In this document: positions 48,236 to 57,752 of the stretch, one piece after another
Numbering within the stretch: position 1 is the stretch's first letter
Layout of the letters: each line of letters begins with the position of its first letter
Source of the DNA: an uncultured Clostridia bacterium
GTDB lineage: Bacteria; Bacillota; Clostridia; Christensenellales; Aristaeellaceae
Length of the DNA stretch: 64,000 bases
Reading direction: 5' to 3'
Assembly (NCBI GenBank): GCA_934667105.1
Contig: CAKULG010000012.1
Coordinates: 41,140-105,139, forward strand
Position numbers and translations under genes: made by a program
Notes under the pieces: model-generated
Seen by the model: the letters and a program-made list of their open reading frames with translations, nothing else
The model's database searches: none
What the model was told of the DNA's origin: nothing

Positions 48236-49375
48236 TCAGCGGCCGTCCATTTGGAAAAGCAGGGCCACGGCGTGGGCGCTGATTCCTTCGCCCGCCCCCT
48301 CGAAGCCCATGCCCTCGGTGGTGGTGGCTTTATAGGAAACCTGGCCCTCGGATACGCCCAGGGCCGCCGCCGTCTGCCGCCGCATTTCCGCCAGATAGGG
48401 GGATAGCTTGGGGGCCTGGGCGATAATGGTCACATCGCAGTTGCCCAGGGAAAAGCCCGCCTCCGTCAGGCGGCGGCCCACCTCCCGCAGCAGCTTCAGG
48501 GAGGAAACGCCCCGGTATTCCTCCGCGCTGTCGGGGAAAAGCTGGCCTATATTGGGCAGCCCCGCCGCTCCCAGCAGCGCGTCCATCAGCGCGTGCAGCG
48601 CCGCGTCCGCGTCGCTGTGGCCCAGCAGCCCTTTTTCATAGGGAATTTTCGCCCCGCCCAGCCATAATTCCCGCCCGGGAACCAGGCGGTGCGCGTCGCA
48701 GCCGTGGCCGACGCGGGGAAAAAGCAGATTGTTTGCCATGCGCAGATCCTCCGGCGATGTGAGCTTGATATTCCGGTAATCCCCCGGGGTGAGATAGACG
48801 GGGTAGCCCGCCGCCTCCATCAGCGCCGCATCGTCGGTATAGCGGGCGGCGGCCCCGGCATGGGCGGCCAGCAGCGCCGAAACCCGGAAGCCCTGGGGCG
48901 TTTGCACCTGATAGAGCGAGGCGCGATCAGGCGTTTCCAGCACGCGGCCGTCCGTTTGCGCCCGCTTGATGGTGTCCCGGGCGGCCACGGCGGCCACGCC
49001 GCTGCCCCGGGCAAGCGTGCTCTCCAGCACCCGGGCGATCACCTCCCGGCTGACAAAGGGGCGCGCGCCGTCGTGGATCAGCGCGTATTCCGCATCCTTC
49101 GGCAGCGCCCGCAGACCGCAAAGCGCGCTTTCCTGGCGATCCGCGCCGCCGGGCGTCAGGGCGTAAACCGATTGATGATACGCCGCCAGCACCGCCCGAA
49201 ACCGCGCTTCCTCCCCCGCGCGCACCACCAGCACCACGCCCTGCACCAGCCCCTGAAAGGCCGTCAGGCTGCGTATCAGCGCGGGCGTGCCGCCGATGGG
49301 CAGCAGCGTTTTATTTTCCGCCGCGCCCATGCGCGTGCCGCCGCCGCCGCAGAGGATGACGGCGTACACGCTCAT
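48236..49375 (-). CDS. ispDF: bifunctional IspD-IspF (MEP isoprenoid pathway)
   Basis: 379 aa from the ATG at 49375, whose ATGA overlaps the stop of the DUF4364 gene. Residues 1-215 are IspD (VILCGGGGTRMGAAENKTLL, HDGARPFVS, QTPQGFR). Residues 222-379 are IspF (RVGHGCDAHRLVPGRELWLG, LGHSDADAALHALMDALLGA, IGQLFPD, YKATTTEGMGF). The fused enzyme makes CDP-methylerythritol and then the cyclodiphosphate. Such fusions are widespread in alpha-proteobacteria and occur in some Clostridia. IspE is not in the window. Confidence 0.97.
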   Translation of the reverse strand: MSVYAVILCGGGGTRMGAAENKTLLPIGGTPALIRSLTAFQGLVQGVVLVVRAGEEARFRAVLAAYHQSVYALTPGGADRQESALCGLRALPKDAEYALIHDGARPFVSREVIARVLESTLARGSGVAAVAARDTIKRAQTDGRVLETPDRASLYQVQTPQGFRVSALLAAHAGAAARYTDDAALMEAAGYPVYLTPGDYRNIKLTSPEDLRMANNLLFPRVGHGCDAHRLVPGRELWLGGAKIPYEKGLLGHSDADAALHALMDALLGAAGLPNIGQLFPDSAEEYRGVSSLKLLREVGRRLTEAGFSLGNCDVTIIAQAPKLSPYLAEMRRQTAAALGVSEGQVSYKATTTEGMGFEGAGEGISAHAVALLFQMDGR

Positions 49376-49911
49376 GCGTCCTCCTCCGTAAGCATGCGGA
49401 TCACCGTTTCGTAAATCTCCCCCGCCTTTTTGGGCCATTTGGCCGCCAGCTGGTTGGCCAGCTCCCGGCTGGGCAGCGACAGGGTGAGCCGCAGCATATC
49501 CATTTCCTGCTCCACCACGGACAGCGTTAATTCGTATTCGCCCCGGTTGGTCTGCTGCACCTGGTGGGCGTACTGGGCCTCCTGCGCAAAGCGCGCCCGC
49601 CACACCCGGGCCGTCTCCTTCAGCAGGGCCTTTACGCTGCCCGGCACCCGCCCCCCGAAAAGGGCCAAGGCCTCGCGCCCCGCGTCGGTGGGCTGGTAAA
49701 GATAGCCCGCCCGCTTTTTCTGGCGCACCGCCTGGCCCCGGGCGCACAGATCGTTCAGGGCGAACATCATATCAAAATAATTCATCAAATCGTGCTCAAA
49801 AAGAAATTGCAGCAGCTGCAATTCCGTGCAGGGCGCAAGCGCGTCCAGGGCGCACAGCACGATCAGGCGCTGCTCGTCGTCAGGAACGCGGCGCGGCGGA
49901 CGAAGCGTCAT
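49372..49911 (-). CDS. DUF4364 family protein
   Basis: 179 aa from the ATG at 49911, with GGGAGG 7 nt upstream. Winged-helix-like N-terminus (RLIVLCALDALAPCTELQLL, FLFEHDLMNYFDM) and a C-terminal beta region match the clostridial DUF4364 family. A DNA-binding regulatory role is likely but unproven. Translationally coupled to ispDF. Confidence 0.88.
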   Translation of the reverse strand: MTLRPPRRVPDDEQRLIVLCALDALAPCTELQLLQFLFEHDLMNYFDMMFALNDLCARGQAVRQKKRAGYLYQPTDAGREALALFGGRVPGSVKALLKETARVWRARFAQEAQYAHQVQQTNRGEYELTLSVVEQEMDMLRLTLSLPSRELANQLAAKWPKKAGEIYETVIRMLTEEDA

Positions 49912-50009
49912 ATCCCAGCCTCCCCCAGCGAAAATTTCCATTCTTTATATATTTCTGAAAACAGGGCCCGAAATCCTGCCTGAAAGCGGGGGAATTTGAG
50001 ATAAATATT

Positions 50010-50051
50010 GCGGGGGAACCGTTCTTTGGCCCCCAAAGAAGGTTCCCTCGC
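50010..50051. repeat. intergenic hairpin family, downstream of the mannosyltransferase gene
   Basis: GCGGGGGAACCGTTCTTTG GCCC CCAAAGAAGGTTCCCTCGC. Confidence 0.8.
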
Positions 50052-50060
50052 ATGATCTTC

Positions 50061-52934
50061 TTAATATCCCATTGTCCCGAACCAGTTGAGGGCGCTTAGC
50101 CAGGCGGTGGGCGCCAGCGCGCCGCTGGCGAGAGGATAGAAGGCGATGAAGAAGGCGGCGGCCAGCAGCAAATACGCGCCCACGGCCAGCAGGCTTACGC
50201 GGTCGGCCTGTTTTTCCGCAAGGGCCGCGTCCCGCTGCCCGGCGCGGGCGGTATACCAGCCGCCCAGCTGCTCCAGAACGTAGGCCGTGCACAGAATGAT
50301 GAAGGGCAGGCTGGGAAAATAGTGGTAGATATACGTTCCCCGGGGCACCAGCGTCCAGGGCAGAAACTGCGCGCCAAAGCAGATCAGCAGCAGCGCGGGG
50401 CGCGCGTCCCGCTCTCCCAGGGGAGCCAGGGGGAAAACGCGCTCCCGGAAGCCCCGGCAAAGCACGGGCAGCGCCTGATGCCGCGCCCAGGCGTAAACCA
50501 CCGCCAGCAGCGCCGCAAAGCCCGTCCACCACACCGCGTAATTCCCAAAGGCCCAGATAACATAGGCGTACCCCTGCGGCACATAGCGGGGTACGGCGTA
50601 GCACATGGGCACTTCCGACAGCGGCCAGCGATACCAGGGCGCGTAATAGCGGTGATCCATGCCCAGCCCCGGCTGCCCGTGATACCACAGCATGGTTTTC
50701 GCCGCGTCCACAATGCGCGCCAGGTTCACGCCGCCGCTGGGCGCGAAATAGGGGATATAGGCGCACCAATAAATGCCCGCCGGGATCAGCACGAAAAAGA
50801 TCAGGCAGCTGGCCACCGTAATCAGCAATCGCTTTTTCCCCTGCTCCGCCGCCACGGCGGCCAGGCCGTCCCGCCGGGCAGGGGGAAGCGCGGCGGCCTC
50901 TCCCGCGGCCCGCCACCGCCGCCCAACGCCCAGAAAGAAAACCGCCGCCAGACCCACGCCCGCAAAGCAGCCCGTCCATTTGCTGGCGACGGCCAGGCCC
51001 ATGCACGCCCCGGACAGCGCCAGGGGAACCAGCGTGCGGCCCAGCTTTTTGCCAAAGAAATCCGCATAAAACCACCGCAGCATAAAATACACCGCCCAGA
51101 TGATGAACAGCACCACAAAGCTGTCGATGGTGGCGATGCGGGTCTGGGTGAAATGCAGCGTATCCAGCGCCAGGGCCAGGCAGGCAAGCAGGGCGTACCG
51201 CCGCTTGGCAAAGAGCAGCCGCCCCAGCAGATACATGCCCGGCAGCATCAGCACGCCGCAGGAAGCCCCCGCAAAGCGCCAGCCAAAGGGCGTCATGCCA
51301 AAGGCGGCGATTCCCCAGCTCATCAGCACCTTGCCCAGCGGCGGATGCGAAATCTCATAGGGCTGCAGGCCGTGCAGATGCTCATACGCCGTGCGGGCGT
51401 GATAGATCTCGTCAAAATACATGCCGTTATACCAGCCGGGCTCCCCCTCCAGGGTATCCGGCTCGTCCACCAGGGCGGAAGCGTCCCGCCCGGCGGGGCC
51501 TTCCACCGTGACGGCCAGGGGCCGCCCCTCCGCGTCCCGGAACAGCGTTTCCAGCAGCGTCAGCCCGGGGGCCGCCGCCGTCAGGCGCACATAGCGCCCG
51601 CTCAGCGCCCGCGCGTCGGGCATGCCGTCCCCCGTCACATAAAACCATTGATACAGCGCGCCGATGGACACCGCGCAGGAAAGGGGCGGCTCCCAGCTTT
51701 CCCCGTCCTGGGAGAGCTCCACCGTGAAGCCGTTGCCGCTTTCGTGCAGGCCGTTCATATACAGCATGCGGAAATCCGCCTGGGGCGCGCCCAGATCAAA
51801 GACCGCCCGCTCCCCCGCCGCCGCGAAGGTGAAGGCGGTCTGGGGAGATACGGCGGAGCCCAGATGCGAATACGCCCCCAGGGCGTAGAGCGCCGCGATT
51901 CCCAGCGCCAGCGCCGCGTCCCGGCCGTCCAGGCGGCGGGGACGACGGTGGTTTTCCGCTTCATCCCGCAGGAAAACGCCCGCGGGGCGCTCCCCGGGCC
52001 TGCGCCCGCAAAAGAGCGGCACGGGCTCCCCCTCCCGCGCCAGGCGATAGCCCAGCGCCAGCGCCGCCGCCAGCGTGGCCAGCAGCAGGGCGTAGAGCAC
52101 ATAGGGCGCATAGGGCATGGCCGCGCCCACATTCCGGGCCCCTTCGATGGGCTCGGGCGCGCCCACGGCCTGGAAAAGCAGGCACAGCGCCCCGGAAAAC
52201 AGGGATAAAACCATCAGCCCCAGCAGGCTTTTGGCCCGGAAGCAGGCGCAAACCAGGAGGGCGTACAGCGCCGTGAACGCCGCCAGCAGCGCATGCCGCA
52301 GATCCAGGGGAAACGCCCGCGCCGCCGCCTGCCCCGGCTGATAAAACAGCGCGGTTTCCGCCCCCTCGGGCACGGCCTCCACCTTTTTCAGGGACAGCCC
52401 GGCAAACTGCGCCTGGCCCAGGGCCTCCCCCGAATAGCCGCCCAGCCGGGCGAACACTGTCAGGGTATGCTGCTCGGGCCCCGTTCTGCCATACAGCGCC
52501 ACCCGCTGCCACATGCCCTGGCTGTCGTACACCCCGTCGGACGCGGCGGCGTATACGCCGGCAATGGACAGGTTCGCCCCCCAGCCGCCCTCCGCCTGGG
52601 CGCAAATCAGTCCAGAAAGGCAATACAGGCTGTTCGGCTCCACCGCCGCCTCCTGGGCGATGCGCGCGTCGTTTTTCTGGTAATTGACGATGGAAAGCGC
52701 CTGCATCCCGTCCGGGCCCTGTGAAAGGGAAAACCCGGTATACCCGGCGGCGGAGAAATACGCCTCCGTATACCAGCCCGCGGGCAGGCCCTCCGCCGTA
52801 AGCTCGGCAAAGCTGCCGTTCGTCAGCAGCTCCTCCCCGGCGGGCAGGCCCCGCCCCGGAAGCAGCCGGAAAAGGAGCAGCAAAAGAAGAAGAATTCCCC
52901 CGGCGAGCAAAACCGGCTTTTTCGCTTTTTTCAT
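50061..52934 (-). CDS. dolichyl-phosphate-mannose-type protein mannosyltransferase (GT39/PMT)
   Basis: 957 aa from the ATG at 52934. An N-terminal anchor (residues 8-26) is followed by a beta-sandwich-like extracellular region (about 30-200, NGSFAELTAEGLPAGWY), more membrane segments and a second soluble discoidin-like segment (about 370-500). The PMT core starts at GMYFDEIYHARTAYEHLHGL, with the catalytic Asp-Glu of the first loop, and EISHPPLGK; about ten transmembrane helices follow with the MIR-less C-terminus. It would transfer mannose from a lipid carrier to secreted proteins. Length is greater than typical (about 700-750) because of the extra N-terminal region. A weak promoter (TTGACA-N17-AAAAAT, 53008-53036, minus strand) lies upstream. 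Confidence 0.9.
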   Translation of the reverse strand: MKKAKKPVLLAGGILLLLLLLFRLLPGRGLPAGEELLTNGSFAELTAEGLPAGWYTEAYFSAAGYTGFSLSQGPDGMQALSIVNYQKNDARIAQEAAVEPNSLYCLSGLICAQAEGGWGANLSIAGVYAAASDGVYDSQGMWQRVALYGRTGPEQHTLTVFARLGGYSGEALGQAQFAGLSLKKVEAVPEGAETALFYQPGQAAARAFPLDLRHALLAAFTALYALLVCACFRAKSLLGLMVLSLFSGALCLLFQAVGAPEPIEGARNVGAAMPYAPYVLYALLLATLAAALALGYRLAREGEPVPLFCGRRPGERPAGVFLRDEAENHRRPRRLDGRDAALALGIAALYALGAYSHLGSAVSPQTAFTFAAAGERAVFDLGAPQADFRMLYMNGLHESGNGFTVELSQDGESWEPPLSCAVSIGALYQWFYVTGDGMPDARALSGRYVRLTAAAPGLTLLETLFRDAEGRPLAVTVEGPAGRDASALVDEPDTLEGEPGWYNGMYFDEIYHARTAYEHLHGLQPYEISHPPLGKVLMSWGIAAFGMTPFGWRFAGASCGVLMLPGMYLLGRLLFAKRRYALLACLALALDTLHFTQTRIATIDSFVVLFIIWAVYFMLRWFYADFFGKKLGRTLVPLALSGACMGLAVASKWTGCFAGVGLAAVFFLGVGRRWRAAGEAAALPPARRDGLAAVAAEQGKKRLLITVASCLIFFVLIPAGIYWCAYIPYFAPSGGVNLARIVDAAKTMLWYHGQPGLGMDHRYYAPWYRWPLSEVPMCYAVPRYVPQGYAYVIWAFGNYAVWWTGFAALLAVVYAWARHQALPVLCRGFRERVFPLAPLGERDARPALLLICFGAQFLPWTLVPRGTYIYHYFPSLPFIILCTAYVLEQLGGWYTARAGQRDAALAEKQADRVSLLAVGAYLLLAAAFFIAFYPLASGALAPTAWLSALNWFGTMGY

Positions 52935-53124
52935 GCGTTCACCCCTTGATCGTATCGGCGTAGGCGAAAAAAATCTGCTTTTTTTGACAGACGCAGTTCT
53001 AATTTTTATTTTTGCAGAGGCGGCGCTGAATGTCAATCGTCGTTTATAAAATTTACAATCGCTGGTCTTTAAAAATTACAATTGCCGGAAACCGCGTCCC
53101 GCGGGATTTTTCTTTCCCCATGCC

Positions 53125-53153
53125 TTGACAAACGCGCCCGAAACGGGGATAAT
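53125..53153 (+). promoter_or_regulatory. promoter of glyS
   Basis: TTGACA (53125), 17 nt, GATAAT (53148-53153). The short leader excludes a T-box. Confidence 0.75.
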
Positions 53154-53188
53154 GAAGCGAATACAATAGGAAGGTGTGTGGAATCATC

Positions 53189-54565
53189 ATGGCGCAATTG
53201 ACGATGGATAAGCTGGTGGCGCTTTGCAAGGGCCGCGGCTTTATTTTTCCGGGCAGCGAAATCTACGGCGGCCTGGCCAATTCCTGGGATTACGGCCCCC
53301 TGGGCGTGGAATTCAAAAACAATGTGAAAAAGGCCTGGTGGAAGAAATTCGTGCAGGAAAGCAAGTACAACACCGGGCTGGACAGCGCCATCCTGATGAA
53401 CCGCGAGGTGTGGGTGGCCTCCGGCCACGTGGGCGGCTTCAACGACCCCCTGATGGATTGCCGCGCCTGCAAGGCCCGCTTCCGCGCCGATAAGCTCATC
53501 GAGGATTTCACCAAGGGCGAGGAAACCGGCGACGGCTGGACCAACCAGGAGCTGGAGGAATATATCGCCTCCCACGATATTAAATGCCCCGTCTGCGGCA
53601 AAAAGGATTTTACCGGCATCCGCCAGTTTAACCTCATGTTTAAAACCTACGCGGGCGTGACGGAAAACGCCGCCAACGAAATTTATCTGCGCCCCGAAAC
53701 GGCCCAGGGCATTTTCGTTAATTTCCTGAACGTGATGCGCACCACCCGCAAAAAGCTGCCCGCCGGTATCGCCCAAATCGGCAAATCCTTCCGCAATGAA
53801 ATCACGCCGGGCAATTTCATCTTCCGCGTTCGCGAATTCGAGCAGATGGAGCTGGAATTCTTCTGCAAGCCGGGGGAGGATCTGGAATGGTTCCAGTATT
53901 GGCGCTCCTTCTGCCGGGATTGGCTGCTTTCCCTGGGCATAAAGGAAGAATCCCTGCGTCTGCGGGATCATGAGCCGGAAAAGCTGGCCTTCTATTCCAA
54001 GGCCACCACGGATTTTGAATTCCTGTTCCCCTTCGGCTGGGGCGAATTGTGGGGCGTGGCCGACCGCACGGATTACGATCTTTCCCGCCACAGCGAGCAT
54101 TCGGGCAAATCCTTGGAATACATGGATCCCGTGACCAACGAAAAATTCATCCCCTATTGCATCGAGCCCTCCCTGGGCGTGGATCGCGCCGTGCTGGCCT
54201 TCCTGTGCAACGCCTACGAAGAAGAGCAATTGGAAAACGACAGCCGCGTTGTGCTGCATCTGCATCCCACCTTGGCCCCCTTCAAGGCCGCCGTGCTGCC
54301 CCTGCAAAAGAATAAGCTGGGCGCGCTGGCAAGCGATATTCACGCCCAGCTGTCCAAGGATTTCATGGTGGATTACGATGAAACCGGCTCCATCGGCAAG
54401 CGCTATCGCCGCCAGGATGAAATCGGCACCCCCGTGTGCATCACCGTGGATTTCGAAACCGAGGAAACGGGCACCGTTACCGTCCGCGATCGCGACACCA
54501 TGGAGCAAAAACGCATCGCCGTTTCCGAACTCAAAAATTACCTGGAAGCCATGCAGCAGTTCTGA
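53189..54565 (+). CDS. glyS: glycyl-tRNA synthetase, dimeric class II type
   Basis: 458 aa from the ATG at 53189 (AGGAAGG 14 nt upstream; a GTG at 53174 is in frame). Class II motif 1 region LANSWDYGPLGVEFKNN, zinc-finger Cys CRAC and CPVC near residues 90-145, motif 2 FRNEITPGNFIFRVREFEQME, motif 3 EPSLGVDRAVLAFL, and a C-terminal anticodon domain (VLPLQKNKLGALA, IGKRYRRQDEIGTP). Single-chain alpha2 enzyme; charges tRNA-Gly. Confidence 0.97.
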   Translation: MAQLTMDKLVALCKGRGFIFPGSEIYGGLANSWDYGPLGVEFKNNVKKAWWKKFVQESKYNTGLDSAILMNREVWVASGHVGGFNDPLMDCRACKARFRADKLIEDFTKGEETGDGWTNQELEEYIASHDIKCPVCGKKDFTGIRQFNLMFKTYAGVTENAANEIYLRPETAQGIFVNFLNVMRTTRKKLPAGIAQIGKSFRNEITPGNFIFRVREFEQMELEFFCKPGEDLEWFQYWRSFCRDWLLSLGIKEESLRLRDHEPEKLAFYSKATTDFEFLFPFGWGELWGVADRTDYDLSRHSEHSGKSLEYMDPVTNEKFIPYCIEPSLGVDRAVLAFLCNAYEEEQLENDSRVVLHLHPTLAPFKAAVLPLQKNKLGALASDIHAQLSKDFMVDYDETGSIGKRYRRQDEIGTPVCITVDFETEETGTVTVRDRDTMEQKRIAVSELKNYLEAMQQF

Positions 54566-54582
54566 GAAAAATAAAAATTATA

Positions 54583-54620
54583 CGGGGGAGGTATTCTTTG
54601 GAAGCCAAAGATACCTCCCC
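54583..54620. repeat. intergenic hairpin family, after glyS
   Basis: CGGGGGAGGTATTCTTTG GAAG CCAAAGATACCTCCCCC, 17 nt past the stop. Confidence 0.8.
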
Positions 54621-54624
54621 CTTC

Positions 54625-54740
54625 AAGAAAGCCGGTTGGATAAGGACAAGTAATTAAGAAATCAGCTTGCCTCGCTGCAAGGGGATAATGCGCAGCGAAG
54701 CAAGCTGATTTTTCGTCCTCATTTTTCTTTCGGCTTTCTC
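54625..54740. repeat. nested inverted module of the composite repeat
   Basis: AAGAAAGCCGGTTGGA (54625) and TTTCGGCTTTCTCGAAAG (54729) flank AATCAGCTTGCCTCGCTGC (54659) and its inverse GCAGCGAAGCAAGCTGATT (54693). Same nest as in 44404-44528. Confidence 0.7.
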
Positions 54741-54748
54741 GAAAGAAT

Positions 54749-54999
54749 GGGGCTGTGAAAAAAACATATCTTCAGCGACGAGGAAGCTGGAATCACGGCG
54801 AGAAGCATGTTTCTCTTTGCTAGCGGAGATGCAAGTACAGCTTTCTTGGAGAAGGGAAGCCCCGCGAGTCAACCGAAATAAGCGGCGGAAACGGCAGCAA
54901 ACCGTCGCGCCGATTGAGACTGCGGAAGGGGGAACCGTTTTGGGGCTTACAAAGAACGGTTCCCCCGTAAATACTTCGTTTTCGTTTTTTCACAGCCCC
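54749..54999. repeat. 251-bp segment bounded by 16-bp inverted repeats
   Basis: Ends GGGGCTGTGAAAAAAAC (54749) and GTTTTTTCACAGCCCC (54984). Inside are a TTTCTTGGAGAAGG-like part, GAGTCAACCGAAATAAGCGG, GCGCCGATTGAGACTGCGGAAG and a family hairpin (54928-54966). No coding capacity. The same end sequence occurs alone as a hairpin at 57753-57793. Confidence 0.7.
54928..54966. repeat. intergenic hairpin family, downstream of the HEAT-repeat gene
   Basis: GGGGGAACCGTT TTGGGGCTTACAAAG AACGGTTCCCCC; 50 nt past the stop of the minus-strand gene. Confidence 0.75.
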
Positions 55000-55015
55000 G
55001 CTTTTATTTTCCCAA

Positions 55016-55348
55016 TTATTCGTTGCTGTGCAGCTTGGAAAGGGCCTGCTTCATAGCCTCCAGTACAACGGAATCCTGCTCCGTCTTGGAGAGGTGATCG
55101 ATATGGGCCCGGGCCTTCTGATCGCCCAGCGCGCCCAGAGCCGTGGCCGCCGCCGCGCGCATATCCGCCCGGGGAGAGCGCAGCAGGGAAATCAAGGTGT
55201 TATAGGAATCGTCGCCCTTCACCTGGCCCAGCGCCTCCACCGCCTTCAGCGCGATCACGGAATCCTTATCGTTAATAAAGCGAATCAGCCCCGCGGCATT
55301 TTTCTTTTCCACCAGTTTTTCTATCTTCTGTTCCTTGTTGCCAAACAT
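55016..55348 (-). CDS. HEAT-repeat protein
   Basis: 110 aa, three HEAT/PBS-lyase-like repeats (AGLIRFINDKDSVIALKAVE, ALGQVKGDDSYNTLISLL, MRAAAATALGALGDQKARAH). Typical scaffold of small armadillo-like proteins; no catalytic residues. Preceded by AAAGGAGG. Partner unknown. Confidence 0.88.
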   Translation of the reverse strand: MFGNKEQKIEKLVEKKNAAGLIRFINDKDSVIALKAVEALGQVKGDDSYNTLISLLRSPRADMRAAAATALGALGDQKARAHIDHLSKTEQDSVVLEAMKQALSKLHSNE

Positions 55349-55530
55349 GTTTAAGCGCCTCCTTTAAGATTGCCCTCAGTATAGCCCTGAAATATGAATA
55401 AATTGTGAACAAAAGGTGGCGGGCATGTGGTAAATCGCCGCAATCCAGGCCAGATTCTTCGCCATGCAACCTGCGGGCCCTTCGCTGCATCCAATAGATG
55501 AAAACCATGGAAAACGAAAGGAGAAGCAAA

Positions 55531-57738
55531 ATGAAAAAACTGCTGTGGATGCTGCTGGCCCTGCTGCTGGCGGCCGCGCCGGGCCTGGCGGAGGCGGGGG
55601 CCCTGGACGAGGGGGATGCAACGCCCTACGCCGTGTTTGCAATGGATGAATATTTCTTCTTTGGCGCGGGAAACGCGCTGTATCGCTGCGCCCCCGGCGG
55701 CACGCCGGAGAAATTCATCACCGGCCTGCCCCACACCGACAGCTATTTTGAATTCACCGATCAGCCCGCCTTCCATGCCCTGCTGGCGGAGGGGGATTGG
55801 CTTTACGGCCTGAATTTGGATACAGGGGCGCTGCATCGTTTTCCCCTGCGGGCGGGGGCGGCGGCGCTGGAGCAAACGCTGCAATTGGATTTTTTAGATT
55901 ATATCGTTCTAGACGAAGCGGATAACTATCAATGGACCCAGCGTCCCGTGGGCCTGGCGATCAGCGGCGGGCGGCTGTTCTGCCTGGGGGCGCGAGCGGA
56001 GGAAATGGAGAATTTCCTCTGCGCCTACGACCTGGATACGGGGGCGCGGACGGTGTACGCGGCCAAGAATATCCAGCGAATTGCGCCCTACCGGGAGGGC
56101 AAGCTGCTGGCGATGACGCTGGATGCGGCGGCGGACGACGGAAAGAATCGCCCGGCGCTGGCGGTTTTTGATCCCGAAACGGACGCGCTTTCTCCGCTGG
56201 GCGTGCTGGAAGAAAATTATTACCGGCTGCTGCCCGGCCTGGCCTATGACGCGGCGACGGACGTTTGCTATTATCTAACGCCCAATCGGGCGTATCGCTG
56301 GGCGGAGGGAAAAAGCCAGCTGTGCGCTTACGTGCCCTTTTCCTTCGGAACGTGGGAAAGCTACGGCGCGCTGGCCGCAGTGGGAGATACGCTGGGCCTC
56401 CTTTCGCCCGAGGGCTTTCTGATGCGCAGTGCCGATCCGGAAAAGCTGCCCGCCCAAACGCTCACCATCTATAACGGCAAGGACAACGAGGCCCATCGCC
56501 GGGCGGCGGCGGCGCTGGAGGGCGTGCCCGTGCTGACGGATACCGGAAATTACGCCCCGGACGAGCTGGCCCAGGCTTTGGTGAGCGGGCAGATGCAGGC
56601 GGATATTCTGTGGCTGCGCAGCGGCGAAATTGATTTGCAGCGGCTGATGGAAAAGGGGTATCTGTTGGATTTGACGGAGGACGCGGCGCTTTCCGCCTTT
56701 GCGGATTCGCTGTATCCCGCCCTGCAATCCGCCGCCCGGGACGGGGCGGGGCGGCTGTTCGCGCTGCCGGTGGAAACCATTTTTTACGGCCTGGGGGCGG
56801 ATATGGACGCGCTGTCTTCCATGGGGGAAGAGGCCCCGAATACGATGCTGGAATTATGCCAATTCCTGGATCGCTGGGGACGGGAGGCGCTGTATGAAGC
56901 CCATTCTGAATATCAGCCCTTTATGTGGGCGGGGGATTACCGAGCGCATCTGATGGAGTTGACGCTGGAGCGCTGGGGTCTGGAGCTGGCGGCCCAGGGC
57001 AAGCCCGCCACCTTAGCGGGGGATTCGCTGCGCCAGGCGCTCATGGCTGCGGCGGCAGTGGATTCCAGCGCCTGGGCGGTCAGCGCCGAGGGGGAGGGCT
57101 GGGAAGCCTACGCCATGGAGGAGGAGCTGTTTGGCAAAGCGAACATTTTCGAAGCGTACATGGATTATTCCCCCGAGCCCATGATCGGCTGCACGCCGCT
57201 GCTGCTGGGGGTGGGGGCGGACAGCGCGCCCTGCGCGGGGGTGGAAGCGTATGTGCTGGCAGTGAACCCCCGCAGCGAAAATCGCCAGGCCGCGCTGGAA
57301 TACTTGCGGCAGTATTGCGCCGCCCTGAGCGGCCGGGCGCGGGCCGCCTTGCAGCTGGGGTGGGATCAGCCCATTCTGAATGCCTATATGCAGGAGCGGC
57401 TTCTGGCTCTGGAAGAGCAGATCGACGATTTAACCGCGCGGCTGGCCCAGGCCGCGCCCCAGGATAAGCAGGCCCTGGAGGACAGCCTGGCCCAAGCCCG
57501 GGCCCAGGCGGAGATTTACGAAAGCAGCCGCTACAGCGTCACGCTGGAAAGCCTGGCCGCCTATCGCGGGCTGATGGAAAAGGCCGTGCTGCGGCAGCCC
57601 TCCCTGCTGGATCTCAACCAGAGCGGCGAGCTGCGCTCCCTCCTGGAGCGCTGCGCCGCCGGACAGCTTTCCGTGGAGCAGTTCCTCGAGCAGGGCGAGG
57701 CCAAGCTGCGCCTTCTCCGCCTGGAGGAGGAGCGATAA
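55531..57738 (+). CDS. secreted protein: beta-propeller-like N-terminus fused to a solute-binding-protein-like domain
   Basis: 735 aa from the ATG at 55531 (AAAGGAG 7 nt upstream). Signal peptide at 1-21 with no lipobox Cys. Residues 25-315 contain short strand repeats (DWLYGLNLDTGALHRFPL, LFCLGARAEEMENFLCAYDL) like a beta-propeller. From TLTIYNGKDNEAHRRAAAAL (about 320) to 615 the sequence resembles the sugar-type ABC solute-binding fold (ADILWLRSGEIDLQRLMEKG, YLLDLTEDAAL, FALPVETIFYGLGAD). The tail from 615 is helical, partly coiled coil (EEQIDDLTARLAQAAPQDKQ). No ABC permease or ATPase is adjacent. Role unknown; perhaps a surface receptor. Confidence 0.8.
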   Translation: MKKLLWMLLALLLAAAPGLAEAGALDEGDATPYAVFAMDEYFFFGAGNALYRCAPGGTPEKFITGLPHTDSYFEFTDQPAFHALLAEGDWLYGLNLDTGALHRFPLRAGAAALEQTLQLDFLDYIVLDEADNYQWTQRPVGLAISGGRLFCLGARAEEMENFLCAYDLDTGARTVYAAKNIQRIAPYREGKLLAMTLDAAADDGKNRPALAVFDPETDALSPLGVLEENYYRLLPGLAYDAATDVCYYLTPNRAYRWAEGKSQLCAYVPFSFGTWESYGALAAVGDTLGLLSPEGFLMRSADPEKLPAQTLTIYNGKDNEAHRRAAAALEGVPVLTDTGNYAPDELAQALVSGQMQADILWLRSGEIDLQRLMEKGYLLDLTEDAALSAFADSLYPALQSAARDGAGRLFALPVETIFYGLGADMDALSSMGEEAPNTMLELCQFLDRWGREALYEAHSEYQPFMWAGDYRAHLMELTLERWGLELAAQGKPATLAGDSLRQALMAAAAVDSSAWAVSAEGEGWEAYAMEEELFGKANIFEAYMDYSPEPMIGCTPLLLGVGADSAPCAGVEAYVLAVNPRSENRQAALEYLRQYCAALSGRARAALQLGWDQPILNAYMQERLLALEEQIDDLTARLAQAAPQDKQALEDSLAQARAQAEIYESSRYSVTLESLAAYRGLMEKAVLRQPSLLDLNQSGELRSLLERCAAGQLSVEQFLEQGEAKLRLLRLEEER

Positions 57739-57752
57739 AAAAAGGGGCTCAT

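Noticed and set aside
53060..53188. T-box riboswitch before glyS
   Set aside because: A consensus promoter at 53125-53153 leaves a leader of about 30 nt, too short for a T-box, and no T-box sequence is seen.
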